Shown piece after piece: positions 10,750 through 19,018 of a stretch of DNA of 32,030 bases. Position 1 is the first letter of the stretch. Each line of letters opens with the position of its first letter. The stretch comes from Solirubrobacterales bacterium (GTDB taxonomy: Bacteria; Actinomycetota; Thermoleophilia; Solirubrobacterales; Solirubrobacteraceae), in contig JAFASF010000071.1 in NCBI GenBank assembly GCA_019244745.1, positions 1 through 32,030 on the forward strand. Reading direction: 5' to 3'. The translations under genes and the position numbers were made by a program. Under the pieces are notes generated by a model. That model saw nothing but the letters and a program-made list of their open reading frames with translations, was not told the origin of the DNA and did not search any database.

Positions 10750-12354
10750 ATGCCGACGGTCCGGGAAGCGACGTTCGAGTTGTTCCGCGCGCACGGAATG
10801 ACGACCACGTTCGGAAACCCCGGCTCCACTGAGCTGCCGATGCTGGCCGACTTTCCCGAGGACTTCCGCTACGTGCTGGGCCTTCAGGAGGCGGTCGTCG
10901 TGGGAATGGCGGACGGGTATGCGCAGGCCACCGGCCGGCCCACGCACGTCAACCTGCACACGGCACCGGGCGTTGGCAACGCCGTGGGCGCGATCCTCAC
11001 CGCGCAGGCGAACAAAGCCCCGCTGGTCATCACCGCCGGCCAACAGGTGCGGCCGCAGATCGAAATCGAGGCCCTCCTGACCAACCGGGACGCGACCGTC
11101 GCGCCGCAGCCTTACGTCAAATGGAGTCACGAGCCGCCCCGCGCGCAGGACGTTCCCGGCGCGATCGCGCGGGCCATCCACCACGCCTCGCTGCCGCCGC
11201 GAGGCCCCGCATTCGTTTCGATTCCGATGGACGACTGGGCGACGGACGCCGACGTCGACCGCCTGACCCAGGCCAGACGGCGGGTCATCAACGGTCGTGC
11301 GGCTCCCGATCCCGCCGTGCTAGCGCAGCTCGCCGAGACGTTGCGGGCGGCCCGGAATCCCGTGCTCGTGGCCGGTCCGGAGATCGATGCCAGCGGCGGC
11401 TGGGAAGCTGCGGTGGCGCTGGCCGAAAAGCAGCGATTGCCTGTGTGGGCCGCGCCCGCGACCGGTGGAAGCCGCCTCGGCTTCCCGGAGGGCCACCCGA
11501 GCTTCGTCGGCATACTGCCGCCGGCGATCGGAGCGATCGCCGAGACGCTCAAGGGCCACGATCTGGTCCTGGTCGTGGGCTCGTCGGTGTTCCCGTACTA
11601 CCCGTATCTCCCCGGCCCTCTGCTCCCCGACGGCGCATCGCTCGTGGCGATCACCAGCGATCCCGCGGAGGCCGCCCGTGCGCCGATGGGCGACTCGATC
11701 GTGGGTGATGTCGCGCTCGCTCTCCAGGGCCTGGTGGAGCTGGTGGATCACGCCGATGGTCGACCCGTGGTGGAGGCCCGGCCCCCAGCCCCAGAGCCGC
11801 AACCCACTAACCCGATGAGCGGCTCGGAGGCGATGGCCGGCCTGGCCGAGGTCTGGCCGGATGACGGGGTCGCCGTGGTGGAAACTCCCTCGAGCACGTT
11901 GGCGCTTCGCAACCGGCTGCGCCTGTCGAAGCCGGGGAGCTACTACTTCTCCGGGAGCGGTGGGCTCGGCTTCGGGATCTCCGGCGCGGTAGGCGTGCAG
12001 ATCGCCCAACCGCAGCGCCCGGTCGTGTGCGTGGTCGGCGAGGGATCGGCCCAATATGGGATCACCGCGCTTTGGTCGGCGGTCGCCTACCAGGCGCCGG
12101 TCACGTTCCTGGTGCTCCGCAACGACGAATACATGATCCTCAAGTGGTTCGCCGCGCTCGAGCAGGTCTCGGGAGCGCCGGGACTCGAGCTGCCGGCGCT
12201 CGACACGGCCGCGGTCGCGCGGGGGTACGGTGTCCCCGCACGCGACGTCTCGAGCCGAGAAGAGCTGACTCACGCGCTGCGCGAGGCGATCGCCGCCGAC
12301 GACGGCCCGCGCGTGGTGCAGGCGCGCGTGGCTTCGGGTATGTGGATGGAATAA
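10750..12354 (+). CDS. mdlC: Benzoylformate decarboxylase-type ThDP enzyme
   Basis: The protein has 534 residues and is colinear with Pseudomonas MdlC. Shared features include FGNPGSTELP with S26, the ThDP-activating E47, H70, and the APMGD and PGSYYF-SGGLGF segments. Such enzymes decarboxylate 2-oxoacids to aldehydes, with benzoylformate as the prototype. Two important positions differ. The residue aligned with MdlC H281 is Y284. The Mg-binding GDGS motif reads GEGS (E431), with N458 retained in LRNDEY. Substrate range may therefore differ, and an oxalyl-CoA-like or unassigned decarboxylase cannot be excluded. A purine-rich GAGGAGG run lies about 10 nt upstream of the ATG. It follows the TetR gene by 44 nt and precedes a D-2-hydroxyacid dehydrogenase gene by 4 nt. 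Confidence 0.85.
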   Translation: MPTVREATFELFRAHGMTTTFGNPGSTELPMLADFPEDFRYVLGLQEAVVVGMADGYAQATGRPTHVNLHTAPGVGNAVGAILTAQANKAPLVITAGQQVRPQIEIEALLTNRDATVAPQPYVKWSHEPPRAQDVPGAIARAIHHASLPPRGPAFVSIPMDDWATDADVDRLTQARRRVINGRAAPDPAVLAQLAETLRAARNPVLVAGPEIDASGGWEAAVALAEKQRLPVWAAPATGGSRLGFPEGHPSFVGILPPAIGAIAETLKGHDLVLVVGSSVFPYYPYLPGPLLPDGASLVAITSDPAEAARAPMGDSIVGDVALALQGLVELVDHADGRPVVEARPPAPEPQPTNPMSGSEAMAGLAEVWPDDGVAVVETPSSTLALRNRLRLSKPGSYYFSGSGGLGFGISGAVGVQIAQPQRPVVCVVGEGSAQYGITALWSAVAYQAPVTFLVLRNDEYMILKWFAALEQVSGAPGLELPALDTAAVARGYGVPARDVSSREELTHALREAIAADDGPRVVQARVASGMWME

Positions 12355-12358
12355 GCCC

Positions 12359-15190
12359 GTGCCCATGCTGACCGCGGACATCAGGCGGATCGCCCCGCAG
12401 ACGCCGGCCGCGCCGGCCCCGGACCGCGCGCCCGAATGGGTGGCGGCCGGGACACCCGAGCCCCTCCGCGCGGGCCTGATCGAAGCGCTCGGGAAAGACC
12501 GCGTCCTGACGAGGGCGCTCGATCTCGTCAAGTACGCCTCCGACGCGAGCCCCTACCGGCTGATCCCCAGGGCGGTGGCGATGCCGCACGACACCGACGA
12601 CGTCGTCAAGCTCGTCCGGTGGGCGTCGCGCACGCGGACGCCGCTGGTCTTCCGCGCCGGCGGGACGTCGCTCAACGGCCAGTCCCAGACCGACTCGGTG
12701 CTGGTCGACGTTCGCCAACACTGGCAGCGGGTACGCGTCCTCGACGGTGGCGCGCGCGTCCGTGCGCAACCGGGAATGCTCCTCGGGCACGTGAACCGCC
12801 TGCTCGCCAGGTACGGACGAAAGCTCGGTCCGGACCCCGCCTCCAGCGACATCGCGTGCGTCGGCGGAGTGATCGCCAACAACTCGGGCGGGATGCGCTG
12901 CGGCACGTGGGCGGACCCGTACTCGACGGTCAGCTCGATGACGCTGGTGCTGGCCTCCGGGGCGGTGATCGACACCGCGGCCCCCGATGCCGAGGAGCGC
13001 TTCGCGTCCGCGGCGCCCGAGCTCGCAAACGGGCTGGAGCGGATCGGTGACGAGTTGCGCGCCGACCGGGAGCTGTCCGAGCGGGTGGCCAGCAAATTCA
13101 AGATCAAGAACACGATGGGCTACCGCCTGTGCGCGTTCCTCGACGCCGATCGGCCGCTCGAGATCTTCAGGCGACTGGTGGTGGGATCGGAGGGGACGCT
13201 CGCGTTCGTGGCCGAGGCCGTTCTGGACACGGTGCCATTTGGTCGTCACGCCTCGGTTGCGCTGGTTCCCTTCGAGGACATCGATGCCGCCGCGGACGCG
13301 GTGGCACCGCTGGTCGCGGCGGGCGCGAGCGCCACCGAGCTGATGGTCGCTCCCACCCTGATCGCCGCCGCCCACAACATGCCCGGGACGCCGGAGCGCT
13401 GGAAGACGCTCCGGCCCGAGTCGGCGGCGGTGCTGGTCGAGTTCCGGGCGGATGACCCGGATAGCCTCGACGCGCCCGAGCAGGCGGCGCTCGAGATCCT
13501 CGCGGGTCGTGCGGTGATTGACGAGCCGCGCTTCACCCGAGATCGGGACGAGATCGAGATGCTCTGGCACGTGCGCGAGGGAATGCACGGGCTGCTGGCC
13601 GCGGTCCGGCCATCGGGCGCGGCGCTCATCGTCGAGGACGTGTGCGTGCGGCCCGAGCGCGTGGCAGAGGCGGCCAAGGACCTTCAGGCGGTGCTGGGCA
13701 AGCACGGCTTCCTGCCCGGGCTTGCCGGACACGCCTCGGCGGGGAATCTGCACTTCATGCTCATGCTCGACTTCGGCAAGCCTGAGGACCTGGAGCGCTA
13801 CGACGCGTTGATCCACGACCTGGCAGACATGATCGTCGGCAAGTACGACGGCTCGCTCAAGGCCGAGCACGGCACCGGAATGAACATGGCGCCGTTCGTG
13901 GAGCGGGAATGGGGCCCCAAGGCGACCGAGCTGATGTGGCAGATCAAGCAGCTGGCCGATCCGGAGGGGATCCTCGGGCCGGGAATCGTGCTCAACCGCG
14001 AGCCCGGCGTTCACCTGCGCAACCTCAAGTCCACGCCTGAGATCGAGGAGGTCGCGACCAAGTGCATCGAGTGCGGCTTCTGCGAGCCCGTATGTCCGTC
14101 GCGCAACGTCACCACCACGCCGCGCCAGCGGATCGCGGTGCGGCGCGAGATGGCGCGCCAGCCGCCGGACTCCCCGGTACGGCAAGCGCTGCTCGAGCAG
14201 TACGAGTACGAGGCGATCCAGACCTGCGCCGCGGACGGATCGTGCGCCGCCGCCTGCCCGGTCGCCATCGACACCGGCAAGCTGGTCAAGGCGCTACGGG
14301 TACGACAGCACAGAGCGCCGGCCACGCGGGCCGGCGCTCTGGCAGCAAACCATTTTGGGGCCCTCGAGCGCGTGGCCCGGGCCGCGCTGAGGCTCGGCGG
14401 CGGACTGGCCGCGCGGGCGTCGCGGCGGGCCCTGCCGGCGGCGGCTCCGTCGCAGCTGCCGTTCACCGTCCGCGAGGGCGCGGCCGCGGTGTACCTCCCG
14501 GCGTGCCTGAACCGGATCTTCGGCAACGGCCGCGATAGCGCCGTGCATCCCACCGTCCCCGAGGCGCTCGTGGCGGTCTCGCGGCGCGCCGGCCGCCCGG
14601 TCTGGATTCCCAGCGATGTCGCCGGTCACTGCTGCGGCACCCCGTGGAGCTCGAAGGGCTACACCACGGGGCAGCAGCTGATGGCCGGGCGAGTCGCCTC
14701 CGCTCTTCATCGCTGGAGCGACGGTGGTCGGCTCCCGGTCGTGATCGACGCCAGCTCGTGCGCCTACGGCCTGCTCGACGAGGTCGGCGCCGATGGGATC
14801 GAGGTGCTCGACTCGATCGCCTGGGTCCACGACCATTTGCTCGACCACCTCGAGGTGCGACACAGGCTCGGCACGGTCGTCGTACACCCCAACTGCAGCG
14901 CCACCCACCTGGGGCTCTCGAGCAAGCTCGCGGCGATCGCCGCGCGCCTCGCCGACGAAGTGGAGATCCCCGCCGCGACCGGCTGCTGCGGGATGGCCGG
15001 GGATCGCGGTTGGCTTCATCCCGAGCTTCCGGCCTCCGCGTTGCGCAACGTGGCCCGGGAGCTCGACGGCCGCTCGTTCGACGCCTGCGTGTCCAGCAAC
15101 CGGACGTGCGAGCTCGCCCTCGAGCAGGTGACCGGCCGGCGCTACTCGTCGTTCGTGATCGCGCTCGAGGAAGCCACCCGCGACTCGTGA
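12359..15190 (+). CDS. FAD/4Fe-4S D-2-hydroxyacid dehydrogenase (Dld-II/GlcD-GlcF fusion type)
   Basis: The protein has 943 residues. The N-terminal FAD-binding oxidase domain contains FRAGGTSLNGQS and GGVIANNSGGMRCG, then a FAD-oxidase C domain with GHASAGNLHF and EHGTGMN. Two 4Fe-4S motifs follow at about 569-640: CIECGFCEPVCP and CAADGSCAAACP. The C-terminal part has cysteine-rich CCG segments, GHCCGTPW and TGCCGMAGDRGW. This architecture matches D-lactate dehydrogenase Dld-II and related D-2-hydroxyacid dehydrogenases, which pass electrons to quinone or cytochrome at the membrane. The GTG at 12359 or the ATG at 12365 could be the start. Next to a 2-oxoacid decarboxylase, its product may be that enzyme's substrate; lactate, glycolate, mandelate or 2-hydroxy-fatty acids are all possible. 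Confidence 0.92.
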   Translation: MPMLTADIRRIAPQTPAAPAPDRAPEWVAAGTPEPLRAGLIEALGKDRVLTRALDLVKYASDASPYRLIPRAVAMPHDTDDVVKLVRWASRTRTPLVFRAGGTSLNGQSQTDSVLVDVRQHWQRVRVLDGGARVRAQPGMLLGHVNRLLARYGRKLGPDPASSDIACVGGVIANNSGGMRCGTWADPYSTVSSMTLVLASGAVIDTAAPDAEERFASAAPELANGLERIGDELRADRELSERVASKFKIKNTMGYRLCAFLDADRPLEIFRRLVVGSEGTLAFVAEAVLDTVPFGRHASVALVPFEDIDAAADAVAPLVAAGASATELMVAPTLIAAAHNMPGTPERWKTLRPESAAVLVEFRADDPDSLDAPEQAALEILAGRAVIDEPRFTRDRDEIEMLWHVREGMHGLLAAVRPSGAALIVEDVCVRPERVAEAAKDLQAVLGKHGFLPGLAGHASAGNLHFMLMLDFGKPEDLERYDALIHDLADMIVGKYDGSLKAEHGTGMNMAPFVEREWGPKATELMWQIKQLADPEGILGPGIVLNREPGVHLRNLKSTPEIEEVATKCIECGFCEPVCPSRNVTTTPRQRIAVRREMARQPPDSPVRQALLEQYEYEAIQTCAADGSCAAACPVAIDTGKLVKALRVRQHRAPATRAGALAANHFGALERVARAALRLGGGLAARASRRALPAAAPSQLPFTVREGAAAVYLPACLNRIFGNGRDSAVHPTVPEALVAVSRRAGRPVWIPSDVAGHCCGTPWSSKGYTTGQQLMAGRVASALHRWSDGGRLPVVIDASSCAYGLLDEVGADGIEVLDSIAWVHDHLLDHLEVRHRLGTVVVHPNCSATHLGLSSKLAAIAARLADEVEIPAATGCCGMAGDRGWLHPELPASALRNVARELDGRSFDACVSSNRTCELALEQVTGRRYSSFVIALEEATRDS

Positions 15191-15390
15191 CCGCCGGGCC
15201 GCGCACGGCCGGCCTCTGCGATTCCTGCCGCCACCAGCAGGTCGTCCGCAACACGCGCGGCTCGGTGTTCTCGCTGTGCCGGCGCTCGCGGACCGAGCCC
15301 GAGCGGTTCCCCCGCTATCCGCGGTTGCCGGTCTTGCAGTGTGAGGGGTACGAGCCCCCCGCGGACCGGGGGGAACGCGCGCGCGAGTGA
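15187..15390 (+). CDS. Small four-cysteine protein (probable zinc ribbon)
   Basis: The GTG at 15187 overlaps the preceding stop (GTGA) and opens a 67-residue frame. It has CDSC at residues 11-14 followed by single cysteines in SLCRRS and LQCEGY, a plausible zinc site. The body (RHQQVVRNTRGSVFSLCRRS, then PRYPRLPVLQCEGYEP) looks like a small conserved actinobacterial protein I have seen without an assigned function. Codon use matches its neighbours. Coupling to the dehydrogenase gene suggests co-expression but not a role. It ends 2 nt before the stop of the convergent membrane-protein gene. Confidence 0.7.
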   Translation: MTAGPRTAGLCDSCRHQQVVRNTRGSVFSLCRRSRTEPERFPRYPRLPVLQCEGYEPPADRGERARE

Positions 15391-15392
15391 CG

Positions 15393-16295
15393 CTACTGCG
15401 GGGGCAGCGGGTCCAGGACCAGCACGCTGGTGCCGTCCTGGGCTTGCACCAGCTGCTGCTTGAACAGCGCCTGCGAGGTGACCACGCTCACCAGCTCGGC
15501 TTCGGGCGCGGCATCCATCTGCGAGGGCAGCGGCGGAACCTGCTCGGGGAGGGTGGCGCGGAGGGGCTGCCCGAGGAAGCTCTTCAGGCTGGCGCGCTGG
15601 AAGACCACCGCGAGGTCCAGCGGAGCGGTGGTTGTAGTCGAGGTGCCCGGCGCGGGCGGGTTCGGCGTCAGCTTCTGCGGGTTGCTGGTGGAGGTGTGGC
15701 CCGGCGGCAGGATGGCGACGACGTTGCTGATGTTGCCGATGTACTTGAACGTGTAGAGCGAGAGCTCGAGGGCCTCCCGGCGCAGCAGCAGCAGCCTTGA
15801 GCTCGACGGGGTGCCGGCGGCGATCGCGCAGTTCGTACCGAGGCCGCAGACGTTGTAGATCGCAGTCGTGCCGGTGAGGCCGGCGAGCGTGCCGTTGTTG
15901 GGGTCGCGAACCGCCACCTGCTCGGTGCCGGTGCTCGATACGTTCTGCACGGTCACGACCGCGAGCTGCGTCGCCGGGGTGGCTCGATAGAAGGGCGCGA
16001 CCTCGTCCGCGATCTGACGCTCACCCGCGATCCCGCCCTGGGACGGGGACCACGCCGACCACTGTGGGGGCGGGCCCGCGTGCCCGCCGCCGACCAGGAT
16101 CAAGATCGCGCCCACGATCGCAGCGATCGCGACCGCGACCAGCGCCAGGGTGACCACCACGAACTTGCGGGAATGGGGCGAGGACTCCCGCTCGCGCCGG
16201 TAGTGCCCCCTCGAGACGCCGACGACCCCGCTGAGGGGTTCCGCCGCGTCGTTCGCACGGACGATCTGAGGCCGGTCGCTCACACCTTCGGCCAC
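15393..16295 (-). CDS. Single-pass membrane protein of unknown function
   Basis: The protein has 300 residues. A charged cytoplasmic N-terminus is followed by one membrane helix at about 45-68 (VVVTLALVAVAIAAIVGAIL) and then an extracellular region rich in Ser, Thr and Pro. A TSTTTTAP linker lies near residue 220. No catalytic motif is recognised. The ATG at 16295 overlaps the upstream protease gene by 16 nt. A GTG at 16283 would give a neat GTGA overlap and is an equally good start. Tight coupling to the FtsH-like protease suggests a partner, adaptor or substrate relationship, by position only. Confidence 0.75.
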   Translation of the reverse strand: MAEGVSDRPQIVRANDAAEPLSGVVGVSRGHYRRERESSPHSRKFVVVTLALVAVAIAAIVGAILILVGGGHAGPPPQWSAWSPSQGGIAGERQIADEVAPFYRATPATQLAVVTVQNVSSTGTEQVAVRDPNNGTLAGLTGTTAIYNVCGLGTNCAIAAGTPSSSRLLLLRREALELSLYTFKYIGNISNVVAILPPGHTSTSNPQKLTPNPPAPGTSTTTTAPLDLAVVFQRASLKSFLGQPLRATLPEQVPPLPSQMDAAPEAELVSVVTSQALFKQQLVQAQDGTSVLVLDPLPPQ

Positions 16296-18688
16296 GTGCT
16301 GTCGTCCATCAGGTCGATCTCCGGTCGCCTGAGCTCGACGCTGTTCAGAAGGTCGACCACTTCGTCGCCGTGCATCTCCTTGCGCCCGATCAGCGTGTCC
16401 GCGATGCGTTCAAGCGGCTCGCGATTGGTCGCCATCAGCGCATACGCGCTCACGTACGCCTGCCCGAGTATCTGCGCGGCGGCCCGGCGCTTGTCGCGAT
16501 CGCCGAGAACCGCGCCAAGAGGATTGTCGTTGAAGATCCCACCGCCGCCGGTGGCGCGATTCATGATCGTCGACCCGATCCGCTCGAGGCGCCGGAGGAC
16601 CTCGTCGGCGTTCTCATCGACGTCCAGCTTGTCGATCGTGACCGGGTCCGGCCCCATGGCCCAGATCCCAACCATCGACGCGGCCGTGGCGGTGGCGGCG
16701 AAAACGTCTCCGCTGACGCCCTGGGAGTTCTCACCATAGAAGACCTGTTCGGCGGCCATCGCCCCGAGCGTCATGATCAGCTCGCCCATCACGTAGCTGC
16801 GGAAGTGGGAGAAGCGCTCGTCCTTCTCCATGCTCTGGTAGTGGCCGAGCGAGCCGCCGCGCTTGCGAATCGACAGGCGCGTGGAGAGGACGTCCTTCTC
16901 CAGATACACGTGACCCGCGGCGGCGTGTCCCGCCTCGTGGATCGCGACCGCGCGCGTCTCCTCCTGGATGTACTCGATGTTCTGCGCGGTGCCCGACTCG
17001 ACGGTCGTCATCGCCTCGACGATGTCCTCCCAGCCGAACCGGCGGCGTCCCTCGGAGTGGGCGATCGTCAGGGCCATCGAGCAGCACTGCTCGATCATCG
17101 AGGGCGAGTAGCCGTTCGTGATCCGGGCCAGCTCGTCGCGCCGGCGCGGGGTGTCGAGGTCGGGCTCGTGGTCGACCTTGTTGATGTACAGGTCCAGGAT
17201 GTCGAGCCGGTCGTCCTTGGTCGGGGTGCGGAACCAGATGTGGCGGCCCATCCTGCCCGGCCGGGTCAGCGCCGGGTCGAGCACGGTGATCGGCACGTTG
17301 CAAGCGCCGATGAAGTAGATCTGTTCCTGCCGCGGTCGCGGCGGGCGCAGGCGAAGCGGAATCGGGCCGAGCTTGCGCGGCACCAAGAACATCGCGTCGA
17401 GGAACGTGTTGACCCGGTTGGTCACGAACTTGCGCACCATCGGCGGCTCGTCGATCCCGTCCATCACCACGAGCAGCTGGTTGAGCGCCATGCCGCCGGC
17501 GCCGCCCATCCCGAAGCCCGGGTAGAAGCGGCGGATCCGCTCGGTCGCGCGGTCCATGAACGTGGCGTAGCCGGTGCGGGCCGCGTCTCCGCGCTGGGCG
17601 AACAGGCGCTCACGCCACGCCCGAGACTCGATGACCAAGTCGCCGGTCGGGGTCAGGGAGCCATTGGGGCCGAAGAAGCAGAAGTCGTGGATCGAGGCCG
17701 GCTCCGATCCGACCGCCGAGGGGCCCAGTTGCTGGCGGCGGGTGCCCACGGCGTCGATCTCGTCGATGAACACGATGCACTGCCCGCCCCACTTCTTGGC
17801 CAGGCGGCGGGCCTTGTGGGCGAGGAACTGGACCGTGATCGCGTCCATGCCGATGAACATCCCGGCGAAGCCCGAGCCCGGGATGGTCACGAACGGGCAG
17901 TTGAAGTTGGTCGCGATCGCCTTGGAGATCATCGTCTTGCCGGTCCCCGGCGCGCCGAGGAACAGCAGGCCGCGCTCGCGCTTTCCGCCCGCTTTCTCGA
18001 ACTCCTCGCCCGACTGCCACAGGGTGATCACGCGCGTGATCTCCTCCTTGGCCTCGGCCTGGCCGCGGACGTCGTCGATCTTGACCCCCCAGCTCGCGTC
18101 GCCGGGCTCGTAGCCGCGGATCTGACGCACCGCGAAGAACAGGAACGGCCCGAAGAAGATGGCAAAGTTGACGAAGAACAGCAGCGGCAGCTGTATGAAG
18201 ATCAACCCGAGCTGGGGCAGAGTGTCCGGCGGGAAGATCTGCCGCAGCCCCTGGAAGGGATGAAAGAAGGGCGCGCTGATGCCGGCGAACGCGAACAGCA
18301 CCTGGGCGAATACGAGCAGGAGCAGGATGAACGCGATGTAGACCGGCAGCCGGCGGAACTTGGTGCGCCAGAACCAGTAGCGCCGGCGGGCGACGATGTC
18401 GTCCGCCTTGAGGCTCTCCTCCGCGCCGTACAGGCTGGGGGAGGGGATCAGCTTGCGGACCACGACCTCCACCAGGCCGCGGAACATGATCACCGCGATC
18501 GCGGTGATCAGCAGCGACCACACCAGGCTGACGTTGTTGGTGTCGTAGAGGATCAGGAAGAAGGCCGGCGCGGTGAACAGCGCCACCGCCGTCGCGGCCC
18601 GCGTCAGGCGCCGCCACTCGTGTGCAAGCGCGCTGGCGTGCGGGTTAATCGGTCTCCCGAAGGCCGGGGTCTCCTCGGCGGTCGCCAT
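16280..18688 (-). CDS. Atypical FtsH-like AAA+ metalloprotease (M41)
   Basis: The protein has 802 residues from the ATG at 18688; the frame stays open further upstream but loses protein character. Four to five hydrophobic segments occupy residues 32-190, where classical FtsH has two with a periplasmic domain. Walker A is GAPGTGKT at 245-252, Walker B is IVFIDE at 305-310 and the arginine-finger segment is RPGRMGRH near 476-483. The zinc motif HEAGH is at 584-588, with D661 the likely third ligand. About 85 extra residues (317-400) lie between Walker B and LNQLLVVMDG. About 45 more (413-457) precede the FIGACNVP sensor strand. It should be a membrane-bound ATP-dependent protease. The inserts may bind a partner such as the coupled downstream protein. 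Confidence 0.9.
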   Translation of the reverse strand: MATAEETPAFGRPINPHASALAHEWRRLTRAATAVALFTAPAFFLILYDTNNVSLVWSLLITAIAVIMFRGLVEVVVRKLIPSPSLYGAEESLKADDIVARRRYWFWRTKFRRLPVYIAFILLLLVFAQVLFAFAGISAPFFHPFQGLRQIFPPDTLPQLGLIFIQLPLLFFVNFAIFFGPFLFFAVRQIRGYEPGDASWGVKIDDVRGQAEAKEEITRVITLWQSGEEFEKAGGKRERGLLFLGAPGTGKTMISKAIATNFNCPFVTIPGSGFAGMFIGMDAITVQFLAHKARRLAKKWGGQCIVFIDEIDAVGTRRQQLGPSAVGSEPASIHDFCFFGPNGSLTPTGDLVIESRAWRERLFAQRGDAARTGYATFMDRATERIRRFYPGFGMGGAGGMALNQLLVVMDGIDEPPMVRKFVTNRVNTFLDAMFLVPRKLGPIPLRLRPPRPRQEQIYFIGACNVPITVLDPALTRPGRMGRHIWFRTPTKDDRLDILDLYINKVDHEPDLDTPRRRDELARITNGYSPSMIEQCCSMALTIAHSEGRRRFGWEDIVEAMTTVESGTAQNIEYIQEETRAVAIHEAGHAAAGHVYLEKDVLSTRLSIRKRGGSLGHYQSMEKDERFSHFRSYVMGELIMTLGAMAAEQVFYGENSQGVSGDVFAATATAASMVGIWAMGPDPVTIDKLDVDENADEVLRRLERIGSTIMNRATGGGGIFNDNPLGAVLGDRDKRRAAAQILGQAYVSAYALMATNREPLERIADTLIGRKEMHGDEVVDLLNSVELRRPEIDLMDDSTWPKV

Positions 18689-18789
18689 CCTAGAAACAGG
18701 AGGGTACAGCCCCGTCGAGGCCAGGGTGCGGGGGAGGGTCGCTCGTGCGCGGCCTGGCGAGTGGGCCATCCTGAAAATCAGTAGCCCAT

Positions 18790-18960
18790 TCGCGAGCGAG
18801 AATCGAGCATCGCGAGGACGCGCCGGATGACTCGTGCGCAGCCCGGTCTTGGCGAGGCTGGATGCCGAGCGGGCTGCAAGCACGAGCGAAGGTGTAGCAG
18901 CGCTACACCGAGGTCCGAGGACGCGGCGAGGCGAAGATTCGCAGCCGCGAAGGGGATGCG
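18790..18960. repeat. Cluster of hairpins, possible dispersed extragenic repeat
   Basis: Three inverted repeats follow each other in the 330-bp gap between the amidotransferase and the protease genes. CTCGTGC/GCACGAG (18831-18837 with 18880-18886) encloses CAGCCCG/CGGGCTG (18839-18845 with 18870-18876). GGTGTAGC/GCTACACC (18891-18898 with 18902-18909) is a tight stem with a three-base loop. A further CGCGGC/GCCGCG stem encloses GCGAA/TTCGC. No coding frame is convincing and no T-tract follows. The style resembles REP-type elements, but no second copy is in this window. Confidence 0.55.
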
Positions 18961-19018
18961 GATTTGAAGGGATGGTCCACTAGGCCCGCGTGGCCCGCCA
19001 GGCCGAGTTGGCGGGTGC

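Noticed and set aside
16370-18784. An 804-codon plus-strand frame opposite the protease gene
   Set aside because: It is an antisense shadow with no motifs, full of His/Arg/Asp/Val runs typical of mirrored GC-rich codons.
18689-18883. Extension of the FtsH-like protein to an ATG at 18883
   Set aside because: The extra 65 residues are low-complexity, run into the hairpin cluster and lack family character.
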